NCBI GenBank assembly: GCA_964017065.1
Contig: OZ024785.1
Coordinates: 13,097,275 to 13,161,274, forward strand
Length of the DNA: 64,000 nucleotides
DNA from: Haliclona indistincta
Taxonomy: Eukaryota > Porifera > Demospongiae > Haplosclerida > Chalinidae
Direction: 5' to 3'
The translations under genes were made by a program, and so were the position numbers. Shown here piece after piece: positions 9,750-27,683 of this stretch (the stretch's first letter is position 1; every line of letters starts with the position of its first letter). The notes under the pieces were generated by a model. It made no database searches and had not been told where the DNA came from. It saw only the letters and a program-made list of their open reading frames with translations.

Positions 9750-12725
9750 CTCGTGTGGTTGTCTGTAGGCGGATAGAGCCAGATACTGGTCGCTCGACGG
9801 GTCGGGGATCGGAGCCCAGTCCATGGACCATACTGAACCACCAGCATTCATGAGAACATCTTTGGAACCTGAAGAGATTAATAGACCATCTTCACTGAAG
9901 CTTATAGTTGACAGCATAATGGTACAAATCACATACAGTGTTCTATGTAAGCTATAATTTTCAAACTGCACAGTCCAAACTCTAGTAGTGATACATCATA
10001 GCTATATTAACTCACTTTCTCTTACTCTCTCTCCCTCCCTCCCTCCCACCCTCCCTCTCTCTCTCTCTCCCTCCCTCTCTCCCTCTCCCTCTCTCTCCCT
10101 CCCTCCCTCTCTCTCTGTCTCTCTCTCTCCTCTCTCTCTTACTACTGTACTTCTCTACTATACACACACTTACCATCTCGATCAGACAAAGAGGAAGCTG
10201 AGTAAAGTGGGAGTGTAATAGAGGCCCTCTGATCGCCAGCACTCACTGCTATAGAATCATGTGACAGCGCCAGATACTCACGTTGTTCACTGTATATAAA
10301 TAAGACCAATAGTGACACGACACATGAACAATCCTGAGGCAATGTTACAAATGTCTAAACTTGAGTACTTTACCTGACTGGTACTTGCTTGAAGTGAGAG
10401 ATCTTTGGTATCCATTTAGGAAACAAGGTGTCACCATTATTACAGTTTAACACTGATAGCCTAGACAGGAATAAAGAGTGAAATAAAACACAGAAAAGTT
10501 AACTAAAATGTGGAGAGAAAAACATGAGAAATTACTTTATTACTAAATTCATCAACTTTTATATAATTATTATAAATCATTACAATTATAAAGTAACTAT
10601 AACAACAATAGTAAAAAAAATAAAGAATTTTATAACTCAGAAGGGAGCATATATTTTTGTTAATGGAGCTCACAGTTTGAGTACAGCTTGTTCAGTTCCT
10701 TCCGTACCAAACACACTCCTGGTGGGTATATTGAGTCGTGGCTGCTCCACTACTTGTGGTGGTGGTGGTGTCTCTTCTACAGCAGCTGATGTCAGCTCCT
10801 CTACCTCAGCCATTAGCTCAGCTCCTTCTTCCTCTCCTCCTCCTCCCTCGTCCTGTTCCATCTCCGCAGCTGGTACACTGACTGGAGTGAACTCAGTATC
10901 ATCATCCAAAGTATCAATCTATGGAAAGCATTAATATCTATGAGCCCATGAAATATTTTAAAAAGTAGTTAGCAAATAGATTATTGTTGAATGCTCAGTT
11001 TTGCAACACAAATTTTGCAAATTTTCCTTCATAATTTTTTGATTGTGTATAAATTTTTTAATCATCACAGTGAAATAATATTGCAATGGAAAGGTAATAG
11101 TTAGTATATAATACATTTTTCTGGTTCTATGTTACATAATAGATTGTTACAGTGTCATAGTAGTGCAAGCCTTTGCACAGTTATAATACTAAAGCATGTG
11201 CTTCAATTTTAGACCTAGGCATACAGAATGATACACACATTGCTAGTCTCTGTCTCACCTCTAACTCAGGATGCCTACTCCTGATGTGATGGAGTAGCTT
11301 CTTCTTGGAGAACATACGACAGCAATGAGGACAAGCATACTGTTGCTACAAGAATAAGAAGGCTAGTAAACACTGATGGATGTTGTCAAATCAAAAGTCT
11401 AGGCTTATTGAGCACAAACGCATTTATAACAACAAAACTAAATATTATTATTGCATTCTCGTCACTAAGAAATTGCTGACCTTATTTTTGAGGTGATACA
11501 CCAGTCCATGGTAGCTTTTGAACTCTTGTGAACAACCCTACACAATATACAATATGATCCAACGAAGCAATAGCAACCAGTTATAGTGGTGGAACACAAG
11601 GAAGACTAGTCTAGCTGCTAGACCCAATACCCGCCTAATGATATGTAGGAAGGTGGACGGCGAGTATTGGGTCTAGCAGACTTTGCAAAATGGAAAGAGG
11701 GGCTTCATAAATGGGCAGTGCTCACACCCACGGCAAAACAGGAATGACGTCACTCACTTGCTTGCAGTAGTTAGCCCGCTGTACTGTGACAAGAAGAGTT
11801 AACTATTGCTATGTGCAAAGTCTTCATAGAGCACTGAAAAACTTACCTATATTGGTAATCAGTTAGAGAATGCAATAACCAGCAAGGCAAGTCTAACTGT
11901 TGCGTCAAAGATTATCGCGCTATAAGCACAAAGATCAGGAAGTACACTTAGCCGCTTAGACTTCTTCAGCGTGCTAACAGTCACAAATAGCTGTTTATTC
12001 AAGACATCGCTGGACGATATAACCCATCGCTGGACGACATAACACCATCGCTGGACGACATTTCATACATGTACTAATACGTAAATTACATCAGCATTGT
12101 CAATTTGAGACAACTGTTATCCATTATCTTACTTGTTGAGGGCACTGAACACTGCCATGCTGTAGGAAATGTTCTTTCAATCGAAGCAGCTCCTCATTCG
12201 ACACCACTTGGTCAACATCCTCTAGCACCAACTTCACCTTTGTTCCACTCCCTCCCTCCTTCCCTTTCTCCAGTTCCTCCTTCATCTTAGCAGTAGCTGA
12301 AGCGGCTGCCTTGCGCACACCGGGTACATCAGTAGACGAGGCAACAGGCTCAACAGAAGGTGGAGCAGCATCCTCCTGGTGAACAAGATGGAGATAAATA
12401 TTAGTGTAACACCAGTTGATAATATAGCAATGACTATTGCACCAGTAAGTTGTTGTGTAAAAACTTGATTTTGACTAAAGCGTAAATACCAAGACCTCAC
12501 AAAGCTGATTTCAAAGCTGCACATTGTTTTTTTGTAAAATAAAATCTCTCGATACTCTATAGTAAATCCGACTAGCATATAATATTCATGTAAGCATGGT
12601 ATAGTATACTTGTAGATGCTGCTGACCTTTGATGGTGTGGAGTGAGCGACTTTTATATGGTATTGAAGTCCTTGTCTAGTGGTGTACTTTTTACCACAGT
12701 GTTGACACACCTCCTGCTCCACCTC
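9750..12725 (-). CDS. TFIIIC subunit 2 (GTF3C2)-like gene, N-terminal exons
   Basis: Eight minus-strand exons with good splice sites and matching phases, in transcript order: 12627-12725, 12133-12375, 11481-11537, 11259-11345, 10674-10918, 10374-10460, 10174-10289, 9750-9868. The first encodes a perfect C2H2 finger (CQHCGKKYTTRQGLQYHIKVAH). The third and fourth add finger-like modules (CPQQGC..H; YACPHC..H). Acidic/proline-rich linkers follow. The last exon (NAGGSVWSMDW..QYLALS) matches the start of the WD domain in TFIIIC110, which helps recruit RNA polymerase III. The WD domain stops there. The following exons occur at 27096-21346, which is upstream of this block in the direction of transcription. 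The true start exon is not seen. The splice model is by eye; identity as GTF3C2-like is moderately sure. Confidence 0.7.
10018..10140. repeat. CT-rich low-complexity tract
   Basis: Irregular CTCTCCCTCC-type polypyrimidine run on the plus strand, inside the intron between the exons at 10174 and 9868. On the minus transcript it is purine-rich, so it is not the polypyrimidine tract of that intron. The open frames on both strands are compositional artefacts. Confidence 0.85.
11612..11685. repeat. Short inverted repeat in an intron
   Basis: GCTAGACCCAATACCCGCC and its near-perfect complement (GGCGAGTATTGGGTCTAGC) are separated by about 30 bases. It lies in the intron between the exons at 12133 and 11537. 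It could be a small MITE or a hairpin in the pre-mRNA. Confidence 0.6.
12003..12062. repeat. Three-unit tandem repeat
   Basis: CATCGCTGGACGA(C/T)AT units of about 20 bases occur three times in a row in the same intron. No function is apparent. Confidence 0.75.
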
Positions 12726-13421
12726 CTATAAGACAGAGTGATGGGAGTGGCTATCAGTGATGTCATGTGACTTATATACAAAAAAGGTACACTACATAGG
12801 TTAGATACCGAGGCCAAGGGAACTATGCAATATAGCAACCCAAGAAAGCCTTATAGAACCCAAGCACGTAGAACAAAGATTTTATCTGCATGGCCGAGCA
12901 GTGTCTAACCGATTTAGACCATAGCAACTGTCGCTAGCTGTTGTCAACGCAAATTATACAATAAGTATCTATCAGACATGATAAAGGACAAGGCCTACAC
13001 TATTACTCTATCAGCCACAGTGACCAAGTATTACACTGTAGCTTCAGAACTCTCAGATCATTGGAACACAAACCAATGTGGACAGTCCAAGAAAGACAAA
13101 TAAAAATACTTCTGATACTGGGGCAGTGTGCTCTTTGTGGCAATCAATCAATCATAATTTTTATAACCAAATAAACTTATAGAAGGAATTTTATTAAGTC
13201 TGCAAGCTTTTGTGACAAAGTGGCCATGCAGGGCCTGAGCACTTTGTCTTGGATGATAGATACTGGCAATACCAGGTATTAGGCAGATAGTCACAAATGA
13301 TCAATAGGTTGTAATGCAAAGCATTATCATGCACCACATATCGCTAATCCCTTTAACAAATAATGAGAATAATGTTTAAATGTTGATATTTCAGTCTTAT
13401 AACAAAATAAAAACTCTACTG
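12726..13421. other. Intergenic between TFIIIC-like N block and T3
   Basis: No recognisable gene. The missing first exon(s) of the minus-strand TFIIIC-like gene should lie here or beyond, but no convincing ATG exon with a donor site was found. The last about 100 bases are the 3' flank of T3. Confidence 0.4.
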
Positions 13422-15158
13422 CTATGATACAGCCAGTCCTGATAGGATTGCTCTGCGCTCATGCATGTACTCCTCCTCCTGGTCTAACCACTTGTCATGA
13501 GTGTCCTCAATCATCCCCTGCACATTGACTATCTCATCTCGCTGTCGGTAGCGGTAACGTCTGGACACACATGAGAACAGTACCAGAGACACCAGGATCA
13601 GAAACAACTTCACTCCCTCGAAAATTAGCCAAGAGGTCTTTTCAATAAGAAGAGTATCTACCAAACCTACTAGTAGGTACCTGATGCTAAAGGTGGCATA
13701 CCACAGACCAATGAACAGTCCTTGGGTAGTGCGAGGAGCCTGGGCGCAGATGAACTCAAACACTGTCATGGAGACAAGCAGAGAAGAGAGACCATTGAGG
13801 AGCTGAGGAATGATGAACCACAAATAGGTGTTGTCGACTGGATTGTCTGTAAACTCACATGAGGTGTTAGAAAGATTTAATCGAATCTTTGAGCATACGA
13901 TACCGGGGCTGAAAGCTTTACTCCATTGATTGGTAAAAACACAAGCTATTGAACTATGTTGCGACCAGTACTTGCTGTCATGGTTGATCACTACTATTAT
14001 GTACAAGACAACTTGTACTAGTGAGAGGTACAGACCAATCCACATTTTAGTGAGCATTCGAATTTTCTTGATGTAGCGACTGCATTTGTTGATGATCAGT
14101 CGATAAAGTGGAATACAAACCACTACAACAAGATTGCTGATGTGGAGTGGATTGAACACAATTAGTAGCAGTACTGGTAGTGAAGGACAGCTAGTCCTCT
14201 GAAGCTGATCTGGAGCAGAGTAGCCATCTCCAGCTAGATGGTATCCAAACAGACACAGGAGAAGAGGCAGGATGCGTAGGAATGTCTTAGTGTCCTCCAC
14301 CTCCTCATTGGTAAATGGTCCTCCATATTTGTTCTTACCGAGGTCTATACGACGTGGAATATCCTCCTCCCAGTAGGTGAAGGCACTACGATGCTGAGGG
14401 ACTTTGTGGTTCCAAGAGTACTTGAGCACTTTGTAGATATTCTTGAATGGGTTGAGACCTGCTCTCAGAATGTATAAATGATGCTTTGATTTATGAAGAA
14501 GCACTAAACTGCCTACAGCAGCTAGACCAAGTATGGCAAAGAACATAACATCTAAAATATCTATAATAGTACGTGATTCATTTTTGGAGAGCGAAGCCAA
14601 AATAATTTTGTTTGCTACTAAGCAAATTTCAAGATACGTTACTACCAATTGCACTGCATTGTGAGTCCAGTAGTACCAGTGGATGAAGGCAATCAGTTTT
14701 GGTGTAGGAGCCTCTAGTAGTTGATCCAGTCCAAATTGAATGGCATTGGCTTCAAACAGTCCCACACCAGTTGTAATTATAGCCAGTAGTAGTACTATGG
14801 AAATATCATGAATAAGGTTGCTCGATTTAATATTTCTTCGAAATATTTCGGTAATATTAGCAATATTAGCAGAGAGAATGAGGAACAGTAGCATTCCAAT
14901 AGTGCACACAACTATCAGCATTATGAAAGAACACTTGATAATTCGATACCTGGTGAGACAGACATCAGCTATGTAGCCAAGGAGAGGGTAGCTGAGAAAC
15001 AATAATACCTGAGCAGTGAATATTACCAGTTTGGAGTAGGAATGTTCATGTCTTTCCAAATGATTGGTTTTTGCTTGGTTCGATAGTTGAATAGTGATAG
15101 AGCAAATGATGACCACCACATGACCTGGTAGGAAAGTACGACGAGCTGGCTGAGTCAT
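13422..15158 (-). CDS. T3: POT/SLC15-like transporter, intact, only minus-strand copy
   Basis: An intronless 578-codon frame with an MTQPARR start (ATG at 15156-15158). About twelve membrane segments are predicted. The ANAIQFGLDQLLE..HWYYW stretch aligns with the POT signature FGADQ..FFNWFYW. The long loop after TM6 ends GGPFTNEEVEDTK, matching GGPFTEEKVEDVK of SLC15A4. The TM9-TM10 loop is unique to this copy (FTNQWSKAFSPG) and carries NLS and NTS glycosylation sequons. The TM3-TM4 loop also carries NIT. It lies between the two blocks of the TFIIIC-like gene, away from the main array, so it marks a rearrangement or an inverted copy. Confidence 0.85.
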   Translation of the reverse strand: MTQPARRTFLPGHVVVIICSITIQLSNQAKTNHLERHEHSYSKLVIFTAQVLLFLSYPLLGYIADVCLTRYRIIKCSFIMLIVVCTIGMLLFLILSANIANITEIFRRNIKSSNLIHDISIVLLLAIITTGVGLFEANAIQFGLDQLLEAPTPKLIAFIHWYYWTHNAVQLVVTYLEICLVANKIILASLSKNESRTIIDILDVMFFAILGLAAVGSLVLLHKSKHHLYILRAGLNPFKNIYKVLKYSWNHKVPQHRSAFTYWEEDIPRRIDLGKNKYGGPFTNEEVEDTKTFLRILPLLLCLFGYHLAGDGYSAPDQLQRTSCPSLPVLLLIVFNPLHISNLVVVVCIPLYRLIINKCSRYIKKIRMLTKMWIGLYLSLVQVVLYIIVVINHDSKYWSQHSSIACVFTNQWSKAFSPGIVCSKIRLNLSNTSCEFTDNPVDNTYLWFIIPQLLNGLSSLLVSMTVFEFICAQAPRTTQGLFIGLWYATFSIRYLLVGLVDTLLIEKTSWLIFEGVKLFLILVSLVLFSCVSRRYRYRQRDEIVNVQGMIEDTHDKWLDQEEEYMHERRAILSGLAVS

Positions 15159-16499
15159 GGCACTGACTGTTGGTAATGTAACTGAAACTGAATTTACGCT
15201 AAAACAAACGAAGTGTAATTAGTTGTATTATACTATCTGAATGTCTAATAGTGATCTTTATTATGATATGCTGCGAGTTCAAATGTTAGATTATATAAAC
15301 TGTGTTTGTTATTCTTCCATCTATGATGATCTATAGTGGACGATACATCTACTCAGCAGGGGTGGATCCAGGATGGCAGACAGAGGGAGCTAACAAGCGC
15401 CGCACGGAAATATTTGCTGATTAGTATTCATGAGTACGTCTTTAAATGATTTTCGCATGTACGTGATAGAAATCCTCGTTCTTCACTCTCAGGTAGTTTA
15501 ATCATACACATACACTCATACAAACACACAAATGAATGACAAAGCGAGTGCTGCAACCCTTACGCTAATTAAGAAAACAATTGTAAATTGAAAACAATTT
15601 GTGAAAGTTGCATAATGACCCACATAGATCATCTCATGCACAGCATGGTATTATAATGAGTACTCACACGTCCACATCGCTCATAGTGGTAAGCCATTGA
15701 GATAACACTGACAGCTTGATAGGCGAGACAGCGATCACACGCAACTACATTTGTAGCTTGTGATTTTAGATAGCTTTTCGCCATAACAGCTTAAAATCTG
15801 ATATTGGAGCATCGACCTGTTTCACATACAGATACAATATCAGATCCAGAATACTTTGCACATAAAATACACATGGATTGTGTATCACAAGCAGCTTATA
15901 CTTGTAGATGCATTATTAGTGTCTGTTGTAATTAGCAAAAGAGTACCTAAACATTTACCCAACTAATACACTATTTACGAAACCTTAAATAATGTATATG
16001 TAAGCGATGTAAGATTACTCATGTTTCTTTTGAGAAGGACAAAAGCTAATGGGACTAAAGTATACATAGTAATTATGCACACAACAGCAGACACAAATGA
16101 AACACTGAAGGACGTCTCTTTACTATCAGATTCAATATAGTACCACAATATCTTGCTGTGTGCAGTCGTATTGTAATAACCAATAATTTACTGGTAGAGG
16201 AAAGTGAGTGGTTTCCTTGTGCTTCTTTAGTGTTCAAGCCGGCATTATACGAATCACACTTGAACTTACCAGTGGTCTGGACCTGTGTATATAATGAAAG
16301 GAACATAAAATGGAATATTATTGCATTGTTATATGGTTAGAGTACGTCTGGTGCATTGTTAGGTGCTAATTGTGTATTTAGGCTGTATGAAAACGCACTT
16401 TCCACATCTGACCACATCTGCTTTCGCAAGAAGGAACAACTCAAATCCGCTCACATAATTTTATACATTTATACTTCTATTACTGATTAGAAAAACTAA
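15159..16499. other. Intergenic, 5' flank of T3
   Basis: Presumed promoter side of T3. It lacks the CCAAT/CRE block of the R-type copies. No other gene is recognised; minor plus- and minus-strand frames of 60-77 codons have no supporting features. Confidence 0.4.
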
Positions 16500-18215
16500 C
16501 ATTAAATGAAAAAAGAAAAACAAAAAATGAAAAAAGAGCTTAATCAAATGAAAAGTGCACTAAAAGATGTAACAAACACGCAACACGTGATTAAACATCA
16601 GCGAGATGTGCTTCAATGCCAGGCAAGCTAGCCAATTTAGAGAGCACTACACTGCAGAAGTTCAAGAGTACTGCAAATTAGAGGAAATCTTAGAGGAGGT
16701 TGAGGAGGATAATACTGATAATGCTGTGCTGTCTGGCTCAATTACAGCTGTTCAAGATAAAAATTTCTTTCCTGGAGAGTGCTACCGTGATTACTTTTGA
16801 TAGAAAACGAGACATTCTCATTTTCAACAAAAACTGGGCAAAACGTTAGCAATTCGTAAACTATAATATTACAACCTGTTGTCCGATCAGATACCACCAT
16901 CAAAGATTTGCATGATCATCAAAGCTGTATTGAAATGCTTTTTGCCAAATGTGAACACAGAAGAGCTGGACTTACCCAAGGAATGATGCGCAGGCTACAT
17001 GCAAGAGAAGAGCTGACAACTGTAAGCATGGCACAAGGCTTCAATATTTAGCAGTGATGCAGCGAAGAAAGAAAAATTGCACCTAAACACAGATGGAAAT
17101 ACTTTGCAGCAAAGAAAGCTTGGAGGCCTAGCAAATGGAATTGTCATATCGGTCAATGAACTCTCACATGGAAATGCTGATACTGTCATTGAAGATGTAT
17201 AAAAGGAGTTCACTAGACTGAGAGAAATGGCACATTCATTAGGGTTACCAAATGCAAATGCCATCAATTAATCCTTGGTTTCATCTTGATAGTGCAGCCA
17301 CACAGAAATGGTTCAACAGGCAAATGAAGAAGCTCAAAGAAACAGACATTCAAAGACTTGGGGAAACCTCATAATGATGATGCTCTTGAAATTTTAGTAG
17401 CTTCTGCGCAATGCACCTGAGAACCAATCTAAGGCGCTTTTGTCTGCCACTAAAGAGGTTAGTTCAACTGATCACCAGGAGACATGCAGTATATATAGTA
17501 GAGAATACCATCCAGCTGATGTGCTCGTACATGTACATGAATGCTGCAAGCTCATTGGTAGACATGGTACCCCAGAATATGGCTCAGGAGTGCTCAACTT
17601 TCTAGATTTTCTGGAAATAATGATTACTGATCCAAAAGAAGACATGAATGAAGGAGATCTGATCTATTGAAGAGGTAGCAGGGAGACTTGATTGACAAGT
17701 AGGCAGTCGCTATTTGTTACTGCATCAAAACTTTTCTTCTGAAGGATGCTGTGATTAAGTTACTTGACTACACCGGGAAGTGCAGTGACAATCAGCTGGA
17801 GAGAGAAATTTATGCAAAACTCAAGGAAAGTCTGGAACTGGTACATCTAAGGGTTGATGGGTTGATGTTTGTCCAGGTGTATGCAGACCTGATGACATTA
17901 GCCAAATCAACTACTCTCAACAAATCAGCATTGGACATGACATGGAGCTGCTAAACTTTTTGCAAGAGATACAACGATGTTCTGGTACTCTTTTAGATTG
18001 CCAGTATCAAGTGTTCCACACAGAGAGGAGGTTGTATGGAAATGACAGTCTAGTCAACCATCGCCTACATGAAAAATCGAAGCTAGTTTACAAATTAAGT
18101 CAGAAGAATTAATCTGATGAAGATCTTTTGTATCCACTAATTGTGAAAGGAGCTGCTGAAATGGAGATGAAGTTATGTGATAGTTGGCTACGAATGTGCA
18201 ACAAAACTCTTTAAG
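16500..18215 (+). pseudogene. Decayed repetitive ORF of transposon type
   Basis: Plus-strand protein fragments can be read in shifting frames with many stops. First comes a Lys-rich coiled-coil start, then LSDQIPPSK, then HLNTDGNTLQQ.KLGGLANG. Further on are GRHGTPEYGSGVLNFLDFLEI, LKESLELVHLRVDGLMFVQVYADLM, LNKSALDM and RRLYGNDSLVNHRLHE. From memory, this order of motifs matches a large uncharacterised protein that is repeated in many sponge and cnidarian genomes and is probably transposon-borne. The function is unknown. More than six frame breaks make a functional product impossible. The introns of a real gene cannot explain the in-frame stops. Confidence 0.55.
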
Positions 18216-19254
18216 TTAGCATAAATTATGATGAAGAAGCAGATACCTGTAGCTTCGATCTAATCCTTGACATAATACTCAGTGACCTAGTAATAGGCTT
18301 GTTAATTTCATGCAGTCAACAACTGTATAAAAATTAATAATAATTATTATTATGAGCTACAGCTCATTAGCTACTAAAAATTTAATTGGTGTATAGACCA
18401 TATGCAATAGGTCATGGCTAGTCTCATTTCCACCCATGTACGTACATAGAAACGTCGATCTGGCCCGGGCCCCGGCCGGGAGATCATGCATACGCCATAA
18501 TTATTAATTATTATACTACTCCCTATAAAACATATACACATTCATTACTGCATCATTATACAGAGTTGGCAGGCTCACCATACTGATACATTAGTAACAC
18601 AGTCATCCCTACATAGTGATACTATTGGTGAGCAGCAATGATAATAGGATCAAGTCCAACAAAATAATTTGTTGATTGAGATAATCACTGTGAGCCAGTC
18701 AGCTCATACTGCAGAATAGCAGGGTGATTTACATTGCTTAATTTTAACAAATTAATTTTCATGGCAATTCATTTGAGATCAATACAAAGAAATTTTAGAG
18801 GCTTCCCAGCCAGATGGCAAACAGTATGCATTTCGTCTGAAGTTTATATATGCACTACTTGGGTTTGTTACTTACAGAAAATCTTGGTAGGGAGACTGCC
18901 AGCTGAACGTCGATCACTTCACTCTTCGAGTAAATCAGAGTCACGAAAAAGTACACATACTATTTATGACTAGCCCTAAAACACTTGCTTGTGGAGGCAA
19001 GCTTGGGAGTCTGATCATGAGCCGTTGCCAGAACTCCAGGGACGGACCGGACGGTACCTAACAGAACACGAGCGGCCATGGGCCGTGAGGAGTCGATCAT
19101 GCGCCATTATTTAACCCCTAGGTCAAAGGTCAAGAAAGTCGCAAAATTTATCTGGCGATTGCAGAGCAACAAGCAGCTGTTTCAGAGATTTGAATGTGCA
19201 GTTGTTTGGTACTCATACAGTGCTGTTTGAAACTGCAGTTAAAGCCTAGATTCC
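18216..19254. other. Intergenic
   Basis: No gene recognised. It contains a GC-rich near-palindrome at about 18460-18480 (CCCGGGCCCCGGCCGGG) that stands out in AT-rich surroundings, and a similar GC patch near 19040-19090. Confidence 0.4.
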
Positions 19255-19269
19255 CCAACTTTGATTTTT

Positions 19270-19440
19270 TATACCTATAGCCAGTAAAGCAGCCACTGAT
19301 GCAGGATGCATGGTATATTGTCCAATCAATTAAGTGTGCTACCATTCATTACCTTGTTGGTTTACATTGTGGACCAGTGGAAGATTTCTTCATCCCTACA
19401 TCCTTTTGATATTGATAGGAATTTTTTAATTTTCTTGTAT
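19270..19440. repeat. Diverged single arm of the Helitron-associated foldback
   Basis: The sequence from CAGCCACTGATG through GTTTACATTGTGGACCAGTGG to TTTTTAATTTTCTTG matches one arm of the 5' foldback of H1-H5, with clear divergence. The opposite arm is absent. This indicates an old, truncated insertion. Confidence 0.65.
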
Positions 19441-20332
19441 ACCCAACAACAGGTTACAGCTCATAATGGGTAATCAGCAATCAATAGTTATTGGCAGAAC
19501 CCAATACACCAGGTTGGTAGGTACTATCTAGGAGTAATGTTACCGGAGCACTGTCATAGCAACTTGCGCAATAGATTACATAACAGAAATGCACGAAGTA
19601 TTACTGCTTGCTGACAAAATTAATAATAATAACAATCACTATTATTGTAAAAAGTGGAGGTCTTATGGCAATTAATTTGGTTCATAAAATGCACAATTGA
19701 ACATGATGAGAAATAGTCAAGGAGTGAGTACACAGTGTTGATCAGCTGGTGTGTACCAGTCTGACCAGACCACATGATAGAGCTACTACTAGCCAGCGAT
19801 GACAGTGATGGGACGGGTGCCATAACACCTGCAATGAGGACAAGATGATGAATCAGTCAACAGGACTAGAAATCACAATGGCTAGTAAAATAAAAGACAG
19901 AATGGTTCTAGATTACTCTATGCATATGCAAGCTCCATAAGACTATACATAAGTATAGCAGAACATACTAAATAAAGCTTGGTTCACAATATGACGTTGA
20001 GCGACACTCATAACTCTTGTGCAAGCATCAAACCCCAAAATCTTGCTCAAGCTCGCAATGCTGGTTTAAAACTAAGTACTAAAACTAAACTAAATCCATG
20101 AAGTGCTTGGCTAAAATAGTTGGTCTGAAAATCCCAAATGATTTTTATGCTTGCACCAGCATGGCCCAGCATCACATTGTGAACAAGGCAAAAGGCATGT
20201 TTCACTGCACCTTTGTGATAGACGTGAGACCTGAGCAATCCACTGAATACTGCATTGCCTTTGGAACCTGTAACATAACAGCAGCTCAGTATGAGGTACA
20301 CACACATGCACTGCAGTGCCCATCCTTCAAAC
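19441..20332. other. Intergenic or 3' part of the TFIIIC-like gene
   Basis: A minus-strand segment at about 19700-19832, preceded by a plausible TTGCAG acceptor, could be a downstream exon of the TFIIIC-like gene. It lacks a clear match to the family, so it is not called. The rest shows nothing recognisable. Confidence 0.3.
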
Positions 20333-20507
20333 TACAGTGGAACCCCTCTTAGAGGACACCCCTCATCCCTCTATAATGGACACTTATTGAATCCCAAATA
20401 ATAAAGATAATGTATAATAAAACCCCTGACCAGAGGACACCTATCTATAATGGACAATTTTTGTTGGTCCCAATGGTGTCTGCGGCCGCCTTAGAGGGGC
20501 TACTGTA
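20333..20507. mobile_element. MITE with TACAGTGGAACCCCTCTTA ends
   Basis: The 175-bp element starts TACAGTGGAACCCCTCTTA and ends with its near-complement (TTAGAGGGGCTACTGTA). Internal gaggacacc/ggacac motifs repeat. It resembles the element at 4201-4371. Non-coding. Confidence 0.7.
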
Positions 20508-20511
20508 CATG

Positions 20512-21091
20512 TACCGTAAATCCTTAAATAGAAGCCCCCCTCAAATAGACGCCGGGGGTAAAACTCTCAATAGTGCAATAGACGCCGGTCTTAAATTGAC
20601 GCCTGGGCGTGGTTCGCACGTGTGCAGGACAACGCCCAAGCACATGGCCATGGCTGCACGTAGAAGCTACGAGTCGACGTGGCATTTAAGCCGAAAACTG
20701 TTGCTGCTGCGGAGACAAGTAGCAAACGGGCCGCTTCTCATCAGTTTAAAGTTGACGGAAAACGACGATTGAGAGAATGGTGCGCCCAAAAGGAGCTACT
20801 GAGAACGCCCAATTGCCGTTCTCAGTAGCTAGCACAAGTTCTTCACCAAGGTGGGGAGTCCAGATCGTCTTATAAACGTGATGGCCTCTGATAACACTGG
20901 AGAAAGAGACTCGCGATCGTGACAATGCTGACGTGGGTGCAGCCATGGTTGGGGTGTGGCTACATACCGTACGATCGCTATTATATAAATAAACGCCGGT
21001 CTTAAATAAACGCCGGTCTTATTTAGACGCCTCCCTCAAACCCTTGCTTAAGAAATAGACGCCCCCGGCTTCTTTTTAAGGATTTACGGTA
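20512..21091. mobile_element. MITE with TACCGTAAATCCTTAAA ends
   Basis: The two ends are inverted repeats of about 25-30 bases (TACCGTAAATCCTTAAATAG at the left). Inside both ends, several copies of a (T)AGACGCC-GGTCTTAAAT motif are repeated. It lies directly beside the preceding MITE. The 120-codon frame across it is not supported as a gene. Confidence 0.7.
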
Positions 21092-21345
21092 ACTAGCTTC
21101 ATGCACTATAATAATTTTGCAGTATAGTGAAATGTGCATGTACTAAGTTGCTAAGAGCAACTATCTAACACAACTCATCTCACTAAGAAACATATCGCAT
21201 GCCGACCACGCGCTAATCATCCACTGATTTACTCCAATCCGTCATAATCCATGCACGCGCAATACATGCACAATGTCTCCCAGAAGGCTGGGAATGAGGA
21301 TAGTGTACCGGCTCTCCTGGGTATGAGGCAAGTCGCTAATCTCAC

Positions 21346-27096
<5,751 letters not shown>

Positions 27097-27683
27097 CTGT
27101 GATGGAGAAAAAGCGTATTTTTACTATCACAATTCGACAATAACATTCAACGATAGTTAAAATTAGACAAAAAGTAAACCGAACAACAATGATAATGTAT
27201 AGCGAATAGCGAATGTACATATCAATGATATTAATGGTGAATATGATTGCAAGATTAGCTGTATGAGTAGAAGTGCGACATATCTAAAGAGAGAACGAAA
27301 TTCCTGAGTTGAACAAGAGATGAGAATTAGCAGAAAGACAGAGTACTAACAATAACCATCAAGTATCAATACAAACAAACACAAACATTGAGTAAATATT
27401 GACATTGCTTGTCATGAAATAATTTACACAAGTCTCAGTAACTGAATTACTATAGAGATGGGGAATTAGTAAATACATGTATGTAACGGCAAGTAACAAC
27501 CAACTAGTGTATGATGTTTACTTTCAGATAGTTGTTATGGATACCAGTAGTGGTGTAAAATTATAAACAATGATGTCACAAATTTAAAGGTGCTATTCCA
27601 AAGTAGTACTAACACAATATTGAGTTTCAAAAGAATTTCACAGTATAAGAATACCATCACAAACTAAGTCAACAACCGGCGCC
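27097..27683. other. Intergenic, between TFIIIC-like WD block and T4
   Basis: No exon is recognised. The breakpoint that separates the WD block from its N-terminal exons must lie in or near this stretch. The bases just before 27684 are the Q-type T4 leader (CGGCGCCATGACTC). Confidence 0.4.

Noticed and set aside
19690..19832. Terminal exon of the TFIIIC-like gene
   Set aside because: A plausible acceptor exists, but the encoded residues do not match the family and no clean end was found.
20098..20352. 84-codon plus-strand frame with FHCTFVIDVRPEQS
   Set aside because: It looks mildly protein-like but overlaps the left end of a MITE and matches nothing I can name; not supportable as a gene.
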